NCBI GenBank assembly: GCA_012517325.1
Contig: JAAYVF010000009.1
Location: 40,262 to 104,261, forward strand
DNA length: 64,000 bases
Reading direction: 5' to 3'
Source: Myxococcales bacterium
GTDB taxonomy: Bacteria; Lernaellota; Lernaellaia; Lernaellales; Lernaellaceae
Below the pieces are notes generated by a model. It saw nothing but the letters and a program-made list of their open reading frames with translations, was not told the DNA's origin and did not search any database. Positions 56,263 to 64,000 of the stretch are shown piece after piece. Numbering within the stretch: position 1 is the stretch's first letter; every line of letters begins with the position of its first letter. A program made the position numbers and the translations under genes.

Positions 56263-56670
56263 TCAGTGTGGCGCGAGCAGCGTGAACGGAGACCACGGCA
56301 GGTTGCGGATCACCCAATAAACCAGAATCACCGCCACCAGAAACCAGCTCAGGCGATTGGAGATTTCCAGCGGCTTCCACGCCGGCCGGAAAAGGTCGCG
56401 CCAGCCTTGATAGACGATCGCCGCCAGCACGAACGGGCCCAATAAAAACAAAAGGGGATTGAGCCGGAGCGCGGCGAGCGGGTGGCCGTGCAACAACTCG
56501 TGCATGGCGCGCATCGAGCCGCATCCCGGGCAGTACAGGCCGGTCAGAAAATAAAACGGGCAGGGCGGATAAAGCCCCTTTTGATGCGGATCGCGGAAAT
56601 ACAGCGCCACCAGCAGCACACCGACGGCCAGAACGATCAGCGCGACGGTAAGGCGGGGGTACTTTTTCAT
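56263..56670 (-). CDS. DUF2752 membrane protein
   Basis: 135 residues. Three or four hydrophobic helices; LYCPGCGSMRAMHELLHGHP is the DUF2752 signature, where the CPxCGxxR element is thought structural or metal-binding. Function of the family is unknown. It lies 10 bases downstream of the CD225-type gene in the same orientation, a pairing seen in many bacteria. Confidence 0.85.
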   Translation of the reverse strand: MKKYPRLTVALIVLAVGVLLVALYFRDPHQKGLYPPCPFYFLTGLYCPGCGSMRAMHELLHGHPLAALRLNPLLFLLGPFVLAAIVYQGWRDLFRPAWKPLEISNRLSWFLVAVILVYWVIRNLPWSPFTLLAPH

Positions 56671-56680
56671 GGCCGGCCGG

Positions 56681-56995
56681 TTAGTTGGCGGCGAAGCCCA
56701 ACAGCGAAAGGACGACGGCGGCCAGCACGGTCAGGACGGTGACGGCCAGACCCGCGCCGAAAGCCAGCCAGGTCCAGAGTTTCGCTTTTTTCGACTGGGC
56801 GAGCGCGCCCGCCAGGTCCCCGGCGGATTTGAGCGGCCCCACTTTCGCGGCGTAGACGATGGCGACGATGCCGAACGGCAGACAGCAGAATAGGGTCGTC
56901 AGAATGGCGAACGCCAGGTAATCCTGGATCGGCTCCGCCGGCGCGGCGGGCGGCGGAGTGGCGGGAGTTTGCGGCTGGATGTTTTCCGAGGCCAT
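56681..56995 (-). CDS. CD225/dispanin-family small membrane protein
   Basis: 104 residues; the ATG at 56995 follows AGGAGACTCGC; a longer frame upstream is not supported. A Pro-rich cytoplasmic N-terminus (1-24) precedes IQDYLAFAILTTLFCCLPFG, an amphipathic-intramembrane segment of the CD225 type, then AIVYAAKVGPLKSAGDLAGA and a C-terminal transmembrane helix. The Cys pair matches dispanins. Function in bacteria is unknown. Probably co-transcribed with the DUF2752 gene. Confidence 0.83.
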   Translation of the reverse strand: MASENIQPQTPATPPPAAPAEPIQDYLAFAILTTLFCCLPFGIVAIVYAAKVGPLKSAGDLAGALAQSKKAKLWTWLAFGAGLAVTVLTVLAAVVLSLLGFAAN

Positions 56996-57197
56996 GCGAG
57001 TCTCCTGTCGCGAGGTGAATGAGTGACCCTGATCAAGCGACGCGTTTTCGCGACGGGCTCCATCATAGCAAGATTCGCGCGGCGATACCAAGCGGAAACC
57101 GGCGAGGTTTTCCGGCTGGGTGCCACGGTCTTCGATCCCCCTGGATCGATGGCCGTGACCGGCGCGATTCACTGCCGCCGCCAAACCACTACTCCGG

Positions 57198-57226
57198 TTG
57201 CGCGGCCCGGTGTTTTGCCTTATGGT
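57198..57226 (+). promoter_or_regulatory. Possible adk promoter
   Basis: TTGCGC (57198-57203), a 17-base spacer and TATGGT (57221-57226), about 70 bases before the adk ATG. Only moderate matches. Confidence 0.3.
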
Positions 57227-57296
57227 TGCGGCGCTCCCGGCAGCGGCGAGCGATCCCCCGGCGAGACAACCGGAAGCAACCGAGCGGAGGTGAAAG

Positions 57297-57944
57297 ATGT
57301 ATTTGATTTTGTTGGGTGCCCCCGGCTCCGGCAAAGGCACGGTGGCGAAGAAATTGTTGACGGCGGTGAAAGCCGCGCACATCAGCACGGGCGACATTCT
57401 GCGCGGCGCGGTGGCCGCCGGAACCGAGCTGGGCAAGAAAGCCAAGGCGTTCATGGACGCGGGCCAGCTCGTCACCGACGAGTTGATCCTGGGCATCATG
57501 AAAGAGCGGCTGGCCGAACCCGACGCGAAGGCCGGGTTCATTCTCGACGGCTTCCCGCGGACGATCCCGCAGGCCAACGGCCTCGGCAAAATCCTGGACG
57601 AGCTTCAGATCAAGCTGACCGGCGTCATCGACATCGAGGTGCCGGAACAGGTGATCCTCGACCGCATCCTGTCGCGCCGCACCTGCGCGAATCCCCAGTG
57701 CCAGGCGATCTACAACGTGAAGTTCATGCCGCCGAAGGTCGAAGGCGTCTGCGACAAGTGCGGCGGCAAGCTGATCGTGCGCGCCGACGAAACCGAGGAA
57801 GTGGTGCGCAACCGCCTGAAGGTCTACGACAGCCAGACCGCGCCGCTGATTTCCTACTACGAGAAAAAAGGGCAACTGCACAAGTTCCCGGGCGAATCGA
57901 GCCAGGTGATTTTCGACGGCGTGATGAAGCTGCTGGGCAAGTAG
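57297..57944 (+). CDS. adk: Adenylate kinase
   Basis: 215 residues; GGAGG precedes the ATG. P-loop GAPGSGKGT (7-15), AMP site HISTGDILR and ILDGFPRTIPQA, and a LID domain with four cysteines C130, C135, C152 and C155 that bind zinc. It interconverts ATP, AMP and ADP in the cytoplasm. It stands alone rather than in the ribosomal-protein operon (secY is not adjacent). A strong intrinsic terminator follows 19 bases on. Confidence 0.97.
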   Translation: MYLILLGAPGSGKGTVAKKLLTAVKAAHISTGDILRGAVAAGTELGKKAKAFMDAGQLVTDELILGIMKERLAEPDAKAGFILDGFPRTIPQANGLGKILDELQIKLTGVIDIEVPEQVILDRILSRRTCANPQCQAIYNVKFMPPKVEGVCDKCGGKLIVRADETEEVVRNRLKVYDSQTAPLISYYEKKGQLHKFPGESSQVIFDGVMKLLGK

Positions 57945-57963
57945 GATCCCGCTTTGAAAACCG

Positions 57964-57999
57964 AAACCCCGCTCCTCCACCGGAGGCGCGGGGTTTTTT
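57964..57999 (+). terminator. Intrinsic terminator of adk
   Basis: ACCCCGC and CCTCC pair with GGAGG and GCGGGGT around an ACC loop (one mismatch each side), followed by TTTTTT. A textbook rho-independent terminator. Confidence 0.88.
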
Positions 58000-58004
58000 C
58001 GTTT

Positions 58005-58506
58005 CACCCTCGCCCCGGGTTCGCCGACCCGCTCACACGCGGAGCGCGTGAGTGAGGGGTTAGAAGAGTCGCTGGCGACGAAAATCCTCGCCGTCTTTCG
58101 GTGCGCCGGCCGGATACCACGAAGAATCGCACCCTTCGAGACGGCCAAGAGCCTCCTCAGAAGGGCTGCGGTAAAAGTGAGGTGGCCGAGAGCGTCGGCG
58201 GATCACTCCGCTTGACGCTTCGGCGGCGCGCGATTAGGTTTGAATCGCCGGGCGTCGACACGGCCGTCGGTGGCGCCTGAAGCGTTCGTTCCTCCAACCA
58301 GGAGCCGAGGCATGGTCCGCTAGGGAAACGCGTCCGCATCGTCAAAATCCCTCCCGCGAAACGCGGCGAGGCAAGGGAAGATGGTGCGAGCCCGGTTCCC
58401 GGCGCGGTCTGTACGCCCGCGGGGCGTCACCCTTTCAACGACGCCCGATTTTCGATTCGCGACCCCTCACCGGAACCGTCGCTCGCCGCAGCAATGGAGT
58501 GGATTC
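58005..58506. other. Long non-coding leader before the ABC-F gene, with palindromic repeat
   Basis: About 500 bases without a convincing gene. 58005-58058 holds a dispersed-repeat-like palindrome: CTCACACGC (58031-58039) against GCGCGTGAG within a CCCTCG...GAGGGG frame. 58178-58260 is predicted to fold (GCCG/CGGC, GCGGA/TCCGC and GCGATT/AATCGC stems) and looks superficially tRNA-like, but lacks a proper anticodon arm. It could be a structured leader RNA or repeat debris. Confidence 0.4.
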
Positions 58507-60000
58507 ATGACGGCAACGATGTTGCATCTGTCGGCGATCGATTTTTCCTACGGCACCGCGCCGGGTTTGTTGTTCGCGAACCTGACGCTCGCGTTCGGCC
58601 GCGGTTGGACCGGAATCGTCGGCGCCAACGGCACCGGCAAGACCACCCTGGTGCGCCTCGCCTGCGGCGAACTGGAACCGCTGGCCGGGCGGATCTCGGC
58701 TCCCCAACCCGCCGTCTACTGCCCGCAACGCACGGACGATCCGCCCGAGCATTTCGCCGCTTTTCTGGCCGCTGACGGACCGGCCGCGTACTGGCGGAGC
58801 CGCCTGGGGATGGAAGCGGACTGGCTGCGGCGCTGGGACACGCTGAGCCACGGCGAACGCAAGCGGGCCCAACTGGGCGCCGCCCTGTGGCGCGAGCCGG
58901 CGGTGCTCGGCATCGACGAACCCACCAACCACCTGGATCGCTCGGCGTTGGAATGGATCGCCCAAGCCTTGGCAAGCTTCACCGGTATCGGCCTGCTGGT
59001 GAGCCACGACCGCGAGTTGCTGGACCGCCTCTGCGCCCGCTGCGTTTTCATCGATCCGCCGCTGACGCGCGTGTTTCCCGGATCGTACAGCGCGGCCGTA
59101 GAGCAGCGGGACCGAGCCGATCTTCACGCCGCGCGCGAACGCGAACGGGCCGAGGAAAACGTCCGCCGGCTCGAACGCCTCGTCTCGCGTCGCCGGCACG
59201 AGGCGGCGCAGTCCGATCATCGCCTTTCGGGGCGTCACCTGGATCGCCACGATCACGACGGGCGCGGCAAGCTGGGCCTGGTGCGCGTGAGCGGCAAGGA
59301 CGGGCAGGCGGGGCGGTCGCAGCGCCAGGCGGACAGCCGCTTGCGCCAGGCCAGGGATTCGCTCGGCCGGTTGCCGGTGCGCCAGGCGTACGAACTGGGC
59401 ATCTGGTTTCGCGGCGAGCGGTCGTTGCGGGACAGTGTCGTTTCCCTGCCGGCGGGCCGCCTGCCGATCGATCCGGCGCGGGTGTTGGAATTTCCGGATT
59501 TGCGCATCGGCCCCGAGGATCGGATCGCGCTGACCGGGCCGAACGGCGCGGGCAAGACCACGCTGCTGCGCCACCTGCTGCCCCGGGTCGCGCTGCCGCC
59601 GGAGCGGGTGGTGCACCTGCCGCAAGAAATGGATGTAGCCCTATCGCGCGAGGTGCTGGACCAAGTGCGTGGGCTCGACAGCGAGCGGCTCGGGCTGGTG
59701 ATGACGATCGTCAGCCGCCTCGGTTCGCGACCGGCGCGGTTGCTGGAAAGCCGGGAACCGAGCCCAGGCGAACTGCGCAAGCTCTTGCTCGCCCTGGGCA
59801 TCGCCCGGCGGCCGCACCTGATCGTGATGGACGAGCCGACGAACCACCTCGACCTGCCGGCCATCACCTGCCTGGAAGACGCGCTTGCCGACTGTCCCTG
59901 CGCGCTGCTGCTGGTCAGTCACGACGAGCGGTTTTTGCGCCGCCTGATCCGCCTGCGCTGGGACATTCGCGACGGAACGGTCGTGGTGGGAATCGAGTGA
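58507..60000 (+). CDS. ABC-F family ATPase (translation factor or ribosome-protection type)
   Basis: 497 residues from the ATG at 58507, preceded by GGAGTGG; the frame continues upstream to 58381 without support. Two ABC domains and no membrane helices: Walker A GANGTGKT (39-46) and GPNGAGKT (near 345); signatures LSHGERKR and PSPGELRK; Walker B VLGIDEPTNHLD and LIVMDEPTNHLD. The charged linker (RLSGRHLDRHDHDGRGKLGL) is the P-site tRNA interaction motif region of ABC-F. Such proteins act on stalled or antibiotic-bound ribosomes; specificity is unknown. Confidence 0.88.
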   Translation: MTATMLHLSAIDFSYGTAPGLLFANLTLAFGRGWTGIVGANGTGKTTLVRLACGELEPLAGRISAPQPAVYCPQRTDDPPEHFAAFLAADGPAAYWRSRLGMEADWLRRWDTLSHGERKRAQLGAALWREPAVLGIDEPTNHLDRSALEWIAQALASFTGIGLLVSHDRELLDRLCARCVFIDPPLTRVFPGSYSAAVEQRDRADLHAARERERAEENVRRLERLVSRRRHEAAQSDHRLSGRHLDRHDHDGRGKLGLVRVSGKDGQAGRSQRQADSRLRQARDSLGRLPVRQAYELGIWFRGERSLRDSVVSLPAGRLPIDPARVLEFPDLRIGPEDRIALTGPNGAGKTTLLRHLLPRVALPPERVVHLPQEMDVALSREVLDQVRGLDSERLGLVMTIVSRLGSRPARLLESREPSPGELRKLLLALGIARRPHLIVMDEPTNHLDLPAITCLEDALADCPCALLLVSHDERFLRRLIRLRWDIRDGTVVVGIE

Positions 60001-60013
60001 ACGGCGCCGCGTC

Positions 60014-60973
60014 TTACCGCGCTTCTTTTCGCTGCGGCCTGACCTCGAAGGTCAGCACCTGCGAATCGTCGCTGATCACTTCTTCGGGGCCGTTGACGAA
60101 GCGCTGGGTCGCCCATTTGAGTTCCAGCCGGCTTTCGATCGGCAACCCGTAATCGAGGTTGAAGCGCCCCTCGTAGGCCGCCGAGGTGAAATTCAGGCCC
60201 AGGGTCACGTCGCCCAGTTGAATCATCCCGAAGGGCGATTTGACCTCCGCCTTGCCGTCGGCGACGCCGCTGCCCTCAAGCCGCAGCAGCGAGCCCTCGC
60301 GCTGGACGAGGCGGCTGCTCATGACGACGGGGATATACCCCGTCATCGGCGGATGCGGGGCGAATGCTTCGGTCCGTTTCCATTCCCGCCGGACGCGCCA
60401 ATCGACCGGCAGGTACGTTGCAAACAGAACCGGTTGCAGGTGCTTGTTTTCGGGGTACGGAAAAACCGTCAGCCCGGCGGGCGGCTTGCGCCATTTATCG
60501 TTGGCGAAGAAATCCGGCGGCACGGTTTCGCCCCGGAAATCGCGTTGCCAGAGACCTGTGGCGTCGACCACCAGATGCAAGCCGTGATCGCCGACGTTGC
60601 GCAGATAATGGGCGCCGGGCGACCGGTCGAACGGGTCGCGGCCGCGGTCGAGCCAGCCGTCGTGGACGATCGCCGGGCGATCGCCCTCGCGGATGGTGAC
60701 CTGCGAATAGGTCGGCGTCAGCAGCAGATGGGCGCGCCCCGCCGCGTCGGTTTCCAGGACGTCCAGGTTGAAGTGGACCAGCGTCACGCGGGTGCTGGGT
60801 TCCTCGGCGCTCTGCCGCGGCTGGTGTTCGAGGCGTTCGGAAAAAACCACCCGGAACGAATCGCCGACCCGCCAGTGGTAGGCCGGATCGGGGGCCGGAT
60901 TCGAGACCGGCCGCGTTCCGGCGCAAGCGAAAAACACGAAAACCGCCAGGGAAATAAGGATGAGGTTGCGCAT
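60014..60973 (-). CDS. Lipoprotein of unknown function
   Basis: 319 residues from the ATG at 60973, which starts the signal peptide MRNLILISLAVFVFFAC (C17); its ribosome site is weak. The mature protein begins YHWRVGDSFRVVFSERLEHQ and is beta-rich, with LDVLETDAAGRAHLLLTPTY and LNFTSAAYEGRFNLDYGLPI. It resembles DUF6263-type or similar envelope lipoproteins by pattern, but I am not sure. It lies downstream of degP on the same strand, separated by a terminator hairpin. Confidence 0.7.
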   Translation of the reverse strand: MRNLILISLAVFVFFACAGTRPVSNPAPDPAYHWRVGDSFRVVFSERLEHQPRQSAEEPSTRVTLVHFNLDVLETDAAGRAHLLLTPTYSQVTIREGDRPAIVHDGWLDRGRDPFDRSPGAHYLRNVGDHGLHLVVDATGLWQRDFRGETVPPDFFANDKWRKPPAGLTVFPYPENKHLQPVLFATYLPVDWRVRREWKRTEAFAPHPPMTGYIPVVMSSRLVQREGSLLRLEGSGVADGKAEVKSPFGMIQLGDVTLGLNFTSAAYEGRFNLDYGLPIESRLELKWATQRFVNGPEEVISDDSQVLTFEVRPQRKEAR

Positions 60974-61029
60974 GGGGATTGGCTTACCATCACTTCGGAT
61001 GGGCGGCAAGCCGCCGCCGGGTAATGAAA

Positions 61030-61052
61030 AGGGCGCGAACGAATCGCGCCCT
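61030..61052 (-). terminator. Intrinsic terminator of degP
   Basis: AGGGCGCGA and TCGCGCCCT form a 9-bp stem with a 5-base loop; reading on the minus strand it is followed by TTTT. It lies 22 bases after the degP stop. Confidence 0.75.
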
Positions 61053-61073
61053 GAGTTGGTAAAGGAGATGCTT

Positions 61074-62555
61074 TTACTTGATCCGCAGCACGACGAACGA
61101 GGTCGCGCCGTTGCGGTAGACCAGCAACAGGGCCTTTTTCGCCTGAACGGATTCGATGGCGCGTTTGAATTCGGCGACGTTGTTCACCGGCGAGCGGTTC
61201 ACTTCCAGGATGACGTCGCCGGCCTGCAAGCCTGCGTCGGCGGCGATGCTGCCCTCGCGGACCTGGGCGATCACCACGCCGCGCAACTCGCCGGGCAGGT
61301 CGAAGTATTCCTGGATCCGCGGCGTGATGTTGGCCACCGTCATGCCGACCGAAACGTCGCTTTGCTCTTCCGGCGCGTTGGCGCTGACCTTCGTGGCCGA
61401 CTCGTCCTGGTCGGGGTTGGCCTTGATCGTGACGTCGACGGACTTGGTCGCCTTGCCGCGGATGATCTCCAGCGTGACCGTGGTGTCCAGCGGCGTCTGC
61501 GAAACCATGTTGCGCAGGTGCGCCGAGTCGATCACATCCTTGCCGTTGTATTTGACGATCACGTCGCCGCGCTGCAAGCCGGCCTCGGCCGCCGGGCTGT
61601 TTTTCACCACGTCCGACACCAGCGCGCCGCCGGTTTTCTCCAGCCCGAACTGATCGGCCATCTCGGCCTTCACGTCCTGCACCATGGTGCCCAGGTAGCC
61701 GCGCTGCACCTTGCCGTATTTGATCAAGCTGTCCATGATCACCCGGGCCATGTCGACCGGAATGGCAAAGCCGATGCCCTGGTAGCCGCCGCTGCGCGAG
61801 AAGATGGCGGTGTTGATGCCCACCAGCTCGCCGCGCGTGTTGACCAGCGCGCCGCCCGAGTTGCCCGGGTTGATCGCCGCGTCGGTCTGAATGAAATCCT
61901 CGTAATCGAGAATGCCCACGTTGGCCCGGCCGAGCGCCGAGACGATGCCCATTGTGACCGTCTGCGACAACCCGAAGGGATTGCCGATCGCCAGCACGAC
62001 CTCGCCCAGGCGCAGGGTCGAGGATTGGCCGAAGCTCAGCGGTTCGAGGTCGTCGGCCTCCACCTTGAGCACCGCCAGGTCGGCCTTGCTGTCGCTGCCG
62101 ATGACCTTGGCGGTGAGTTCGCGCCCGTCGCCCAGCACGACCAGAATGTCCTCGGCGTCGGAAACGACGTGGTTGTTGGTCAGGATGTAGCCGTCCTTGG
62201 TGACGATCACGCCCGAGCCGAGCGCGCGTTCGCGCCGTTCGCGCGGCACCTGGTTGAAGAAACGCTCGCCGAAAAAGTGCCGGAAAAACGGATCGGCGTG
62301 AAAGGGCGTCTCGTTCTGCGGCATGCGGATCACCTTGGTGGTGGAGACGTTGACCACGCTTTTCACCGCTTTTTCGGCGACGGCCGAATAGCCTTCCGTC
62401 GCCGACGTTTGCGGCGCGACGGGCAGGGGAGTAACGGTGGTGGTCGCCGACCCGGTCGGCTTTTTCGGTCCCTTGAACTGACAAGCCGCCAGCCCGACGG
62501 CTAAAATCAGGACCAAGAAAACGACTAACGACCGAAAGAAAACGCGGTTTTTCAT
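61074..62555 (-). CDS. degP: DegP/HtrA-type periplasmic serine protease, lipid-anchored
   Basis: 493 residues; GGTGGAG lies before the ATG. The signal peptide ends LAAC (lipobox, C25), so it is membrane-anchored. The trypsin-like domain has H129 (TNNHVV), D159 (SKADLAVL) and S233 (GNSGGA). Two PDZ domains follow (about 300-390 with GALVSDVVKNSPAAEAGLQ and 400-490 with GVVIAQVREGSIAADAGLQ). It degrades or chaperones misfolded envelope proteins. A His/Phe-rich segment before the protease domain (FHADPFFRHFFGERFF) matches the usual LA-loop region. Confidence 0.94.
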   Translation of the reverse strand: MKNRVFFRSLVVFLVLILAVGLAACQFKGPKKPTGSATTTVTPLPVAPQTSATEGYSAVAEKAVKSVVNVSTTKVIRMPQNETPFHADPFFRHFFGERFFNQVPRERRERALGSGVIVTKDGYILTNNHVVSDAEDILVVLGDGRELTAKVIGSDSKADLAVLKVEADDLEPLSFGQSSTLRLGEVVLAIGNPFGLSQTVTMGIVSALGRANVGILDYEDFIQTDAAINPGNSGGALVNTRGELVGINTAIFSRSGGYQGIGFAIPVDMARVIMDSLIKYGKVQRGYLGTMVQDVKAEMADQFGLEKTGGALVSDVVKNSPAAEAGLQRGDVIVKYNGKDVIDSAHLRNMVSQTPLDTTVTLEIIRGKATKSVDVTIKANPDQDESATKVSANAPEEQSDVSVGMTVANITPRIQEYFDLPGELRGVVIAQVREGSIAADAGLQAGDVILEVNRSPVNNVAEFKRAIESVQAKKALLLVYRNGATSFVVLRIK

Positions 62556-62674
62556 GTTTTTTCTCCACCTCGCCGCGATTGGCAAAATCAACCGGATTCT
62601 TTCATCCGATTGGTCAATTAGACCCGAAACGCCCCGAAAAGGTTTGCAATCAATATAACCACGATCCAAATTTG

Positions 62675-62704
62675 TTGACCCAGGTCGGCGATTGATTTTA
62701 TACC
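62675..62704 (+). promoter_or_regulatory. Candidate promoter for the methyltransferase gene
   Basis: TTGACC (62675-62680), an 18-base spacer, TATACC (62699-62704), about 150 bases before the ATG at 62854. The rest of the 298-base divergent region upstream of degP is AT-rich with no gene. Confidence 0.4.
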
Positions 62705-62853
62705 TTAATGACAAAAGCCTCAAAATGGTGGCAAATTGGACGGATTCCGGCCCCTGTTTCAGCGGGAATAGTTCTCGCCGGATGTCGTAAAAACGCTTGT
62801 TATTTTTGCGGACGCCGCGCTATTTTCAAGCCGGATCATTCGGGACCAGGATT

Positions 62854-63678
62854 ATGAAAAGCGTCTCTTGCTACCACTGCGGCTCGGGTCGGCATTCCTT
62901 CTATGCCGCCGAAAACGGTTTTACCCTCGTGCGCTGCGACGGCTGCGGCCTGTTGTACGTGACGCCGCGGCCGGACGAGCGGGAAATCGCCGCCGGCCAT
63001 GAGTTGGGCGTGCATCAGGGCGAACAAAAGTTGGAAGTCACCGGCCGCTTCGCTGAGGTGAAGGTCGGCCGCTACCTGAATATCCTGCGCGATTTTTTCG
63101 GCGACGAGTTGCGTGAAAAACCCGTGAGCTGGCTCGACATCGGCTGCGGCCACGGCGAGTTTCTGGTGGCGCTGAGGGAATTTTCCGGCGGAAAAATCGT
63201 CGCCAGGGGAGTGGAGCCGAACCTGGCCAAGCAGGAATCGGCGCGGTCGCGCGGCTTGGACGTCGGCTTCGCTGACCTGCGGACCGAAGCCCGGCGTTAC
63301 GATTTCGTTTCCGCGCTCAACGTCTACGGCCACTTGCCCGAACCGCCGGCGACCCTGAGCGATTGGCGGCGCCTGCTCAATCCGGGGGGAGAATTGTTTC
63401 TGGAGACCGGCGACACGGCCGAATTGCCGGCGAATAAGCACCCCAAGCCGTTTTACCTACCCGATCATTTGTCCTTCGCCTCGCGGCGGATCGTCACGGA
63501 CCTCTTGCGGCGGATCGGTTTCGACGTGCTGGATTCCCGGGTTTATTACTGGATCAAGCCGGGGCCCGTGACGGTGACCAAGGAAACCGTCAAAATTTTC
63601 TGGCCGGGAAAGAAGTCGAGCCTCCGCTACATGTTCCGGCCGACCGATCTGTACATCCGCGCGCGGCGGAAGGAGTAG
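62854..63678 (+). CDS. Class I SAM-dependent methyltransferase with N-terminal zinc ribbon
   Basis: 274 residues. CYHCG (C6, C9) and CDGCG (C28, C31) form a zinc-ribbon-like start, followed by the SAM-binding motif LDIGCGHGEF (94-103), a GVEPN strand and FVSALNVYGHLPEPP. The arrangement (Cys4 then methyltransferase fold of the Methyltransf_23 type) is frequent among enzymes modifying surface-polysaccharide or secondary-metabolite precursors. It ends in a basic tail (DLYIRARRKE). Monocistronic, divergent from degP. Confidence 0.85.
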   Translation: MKSVSCYHCGSGRHSFYAAENGFTLVRCDGCGLLYVTPRPDEREIAAGHELGVHQGEQKLEVTGRFAEVKVGRYLNILRDFFGDELREKPVSWLDIGCGHGEFLVALREFSGGKIVARGVEPNLAKQESARSRGLDVGFADLRTEARRYDFVSALNVYGHLPEPPATLSDWRRLLNPGGELFLETGDTAELPANKHPKPFYLPDHLSFASRRIVTDLLRRIGFDVLDSRVYYWIKPGPVTVTKETVKIFWPGKKSSLRYMFRPTDLYIRARRKE

Positions 63679-64000
63679 TTTGATTCGGCAAGGTGATCTC
63701 TGTGGCGCTTTGCCGAAGGGCGAGCTTGGGCCTTTGCGAACGCTTTGGCCCACGGGCCCGGTCACGATTTCACCTCTCCGCCAAACCCTCCGCCGGATTT
63801 GCCGGAACTGATAATTTTCGTTTATTTTTCCGCGACTTCCGATTTAACTATGATCGCCAATGGGAGTCCACTCGTAAGTATTAAAAATGATTCATATTTT
63901 TCCCTTGTTTTTTTTTCAAAGATGTATCTTTCTATTCGCCTTCCGGGTGGAGCAGCGTGGTTGGATGAGGTGAGGGTGGCAGTGAAGGCGCTTGGAGAGC
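63679..64000. other. Terminal intergenic region; possible partial gene at the edge
   Basis: No supported gene to about 63920. The stretch 63840-63925 is AT-rich, promoter-like in composition. An ATG at 63922 opens a frame (MYLSIRLPGGAAWLDEVRV onward) that runs off the window end; 26 codons are too few to judge. Confidence 0.3.

Noticed and set aside
58178..58300. tRNA-Ser-like stretch (GGTGGCCGAGAGCG ... AGGTTTGAATC)
   Set aside because: The expected anticodon arm with a 7-base loop is missing, the T-arm is displaced and the acceptor ends do not pair.

Overview
The window is high-GC bacterial chromosome from a diderm (Gram-negative-type) organism. Evidence for an outer membrane is the Mla-type lipid transport operon, a beta-barrel-like protein with a signal peptide, a periplasmic DegP-type protease and many lipoproteins. 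Several lipoproteins carry an Asp/Asn-rich tract right after the lipobox cysteine, and one VIT/vWA protein ends in an AgmX/TonB-like domain. Both recall deltaproteobacterial and myxobacterial-type lineages, but the phylum is inference. No rRNA, convincing tRNA, CRISPR array, transposase or phage gene was seen.

Layout. 1-10.3 kb: end of a TMTC-like membrane glycosyltransferase, a VIT/vWA protein, a Fic protein, an outer-membrane-type barrel, a membrane PP2C phosphatase with a coupled partner, and a neutral-ceramidase-like protein. 10.3-14.5 kb: an AT-richer island with a secreted protein, a HExxH metallopeptidase-like protein and three tandem DUF1566 lipoproteins. 14.5-22.2 kb: two sulfatase-fold proteins with Thr at the catalytic position flanking AsnA, a polytopic glycosyltransferase and an AttH/CrtC-like lipoprotein. 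22.2-23.7 kb: an AT-rich restriction-modification unit (BglII-type nuclease plus MT-A70 methylase). 23.8-29.7 kb: two GT39/AftB-like membrane proteins, two lipoproteins built from one roughly 95-residue repeat, and a secreted Pcm. 29.8-39.5 kb: PckA, a metallophosphoesterase, a pair of Gfo/Idh/MocA proteins (the second degenerate), a GGCT-like protein, an FGE-domain lipoprotein and EF-G.

39.7-56.3 kb is one long run of plus-strand genes: an alkyltransferase, then TIM-barrel/AmgK/MurU (overlapping; peptidoglycan-sugar salvage), lipoprotein/MlaE/MlaF/MlaD/ABC-export permease (lipid trafficking, with a clear sigma70 promoter), two proteins of unknown function, a hydrolase and a cupin epimerase, secA and a GAF histidine kinase. 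secA is broken by one in-frame TGA that replaces a conserved glycine codon. 56.3-64 kb holds a DUF2752/CD225 membrane pair, adk with a textbook terminator, an ABC-F ATPase with a long leader, a lipoprotein, DegP and a zinc-ribbon methyltransferase.

The main theme is envelope biogenesis: lipid transport, cell-wall recycling, glycan or phospho-modification of surface molecules, protein export and quality control, and a set of acidic-tethered lipoproteins with C-type-lectin-like domains. The DUF1566 island and the restriction-modification unit look like horizontally acquired inserts by base composition. All calls come from reading the sequence; no database search was run.
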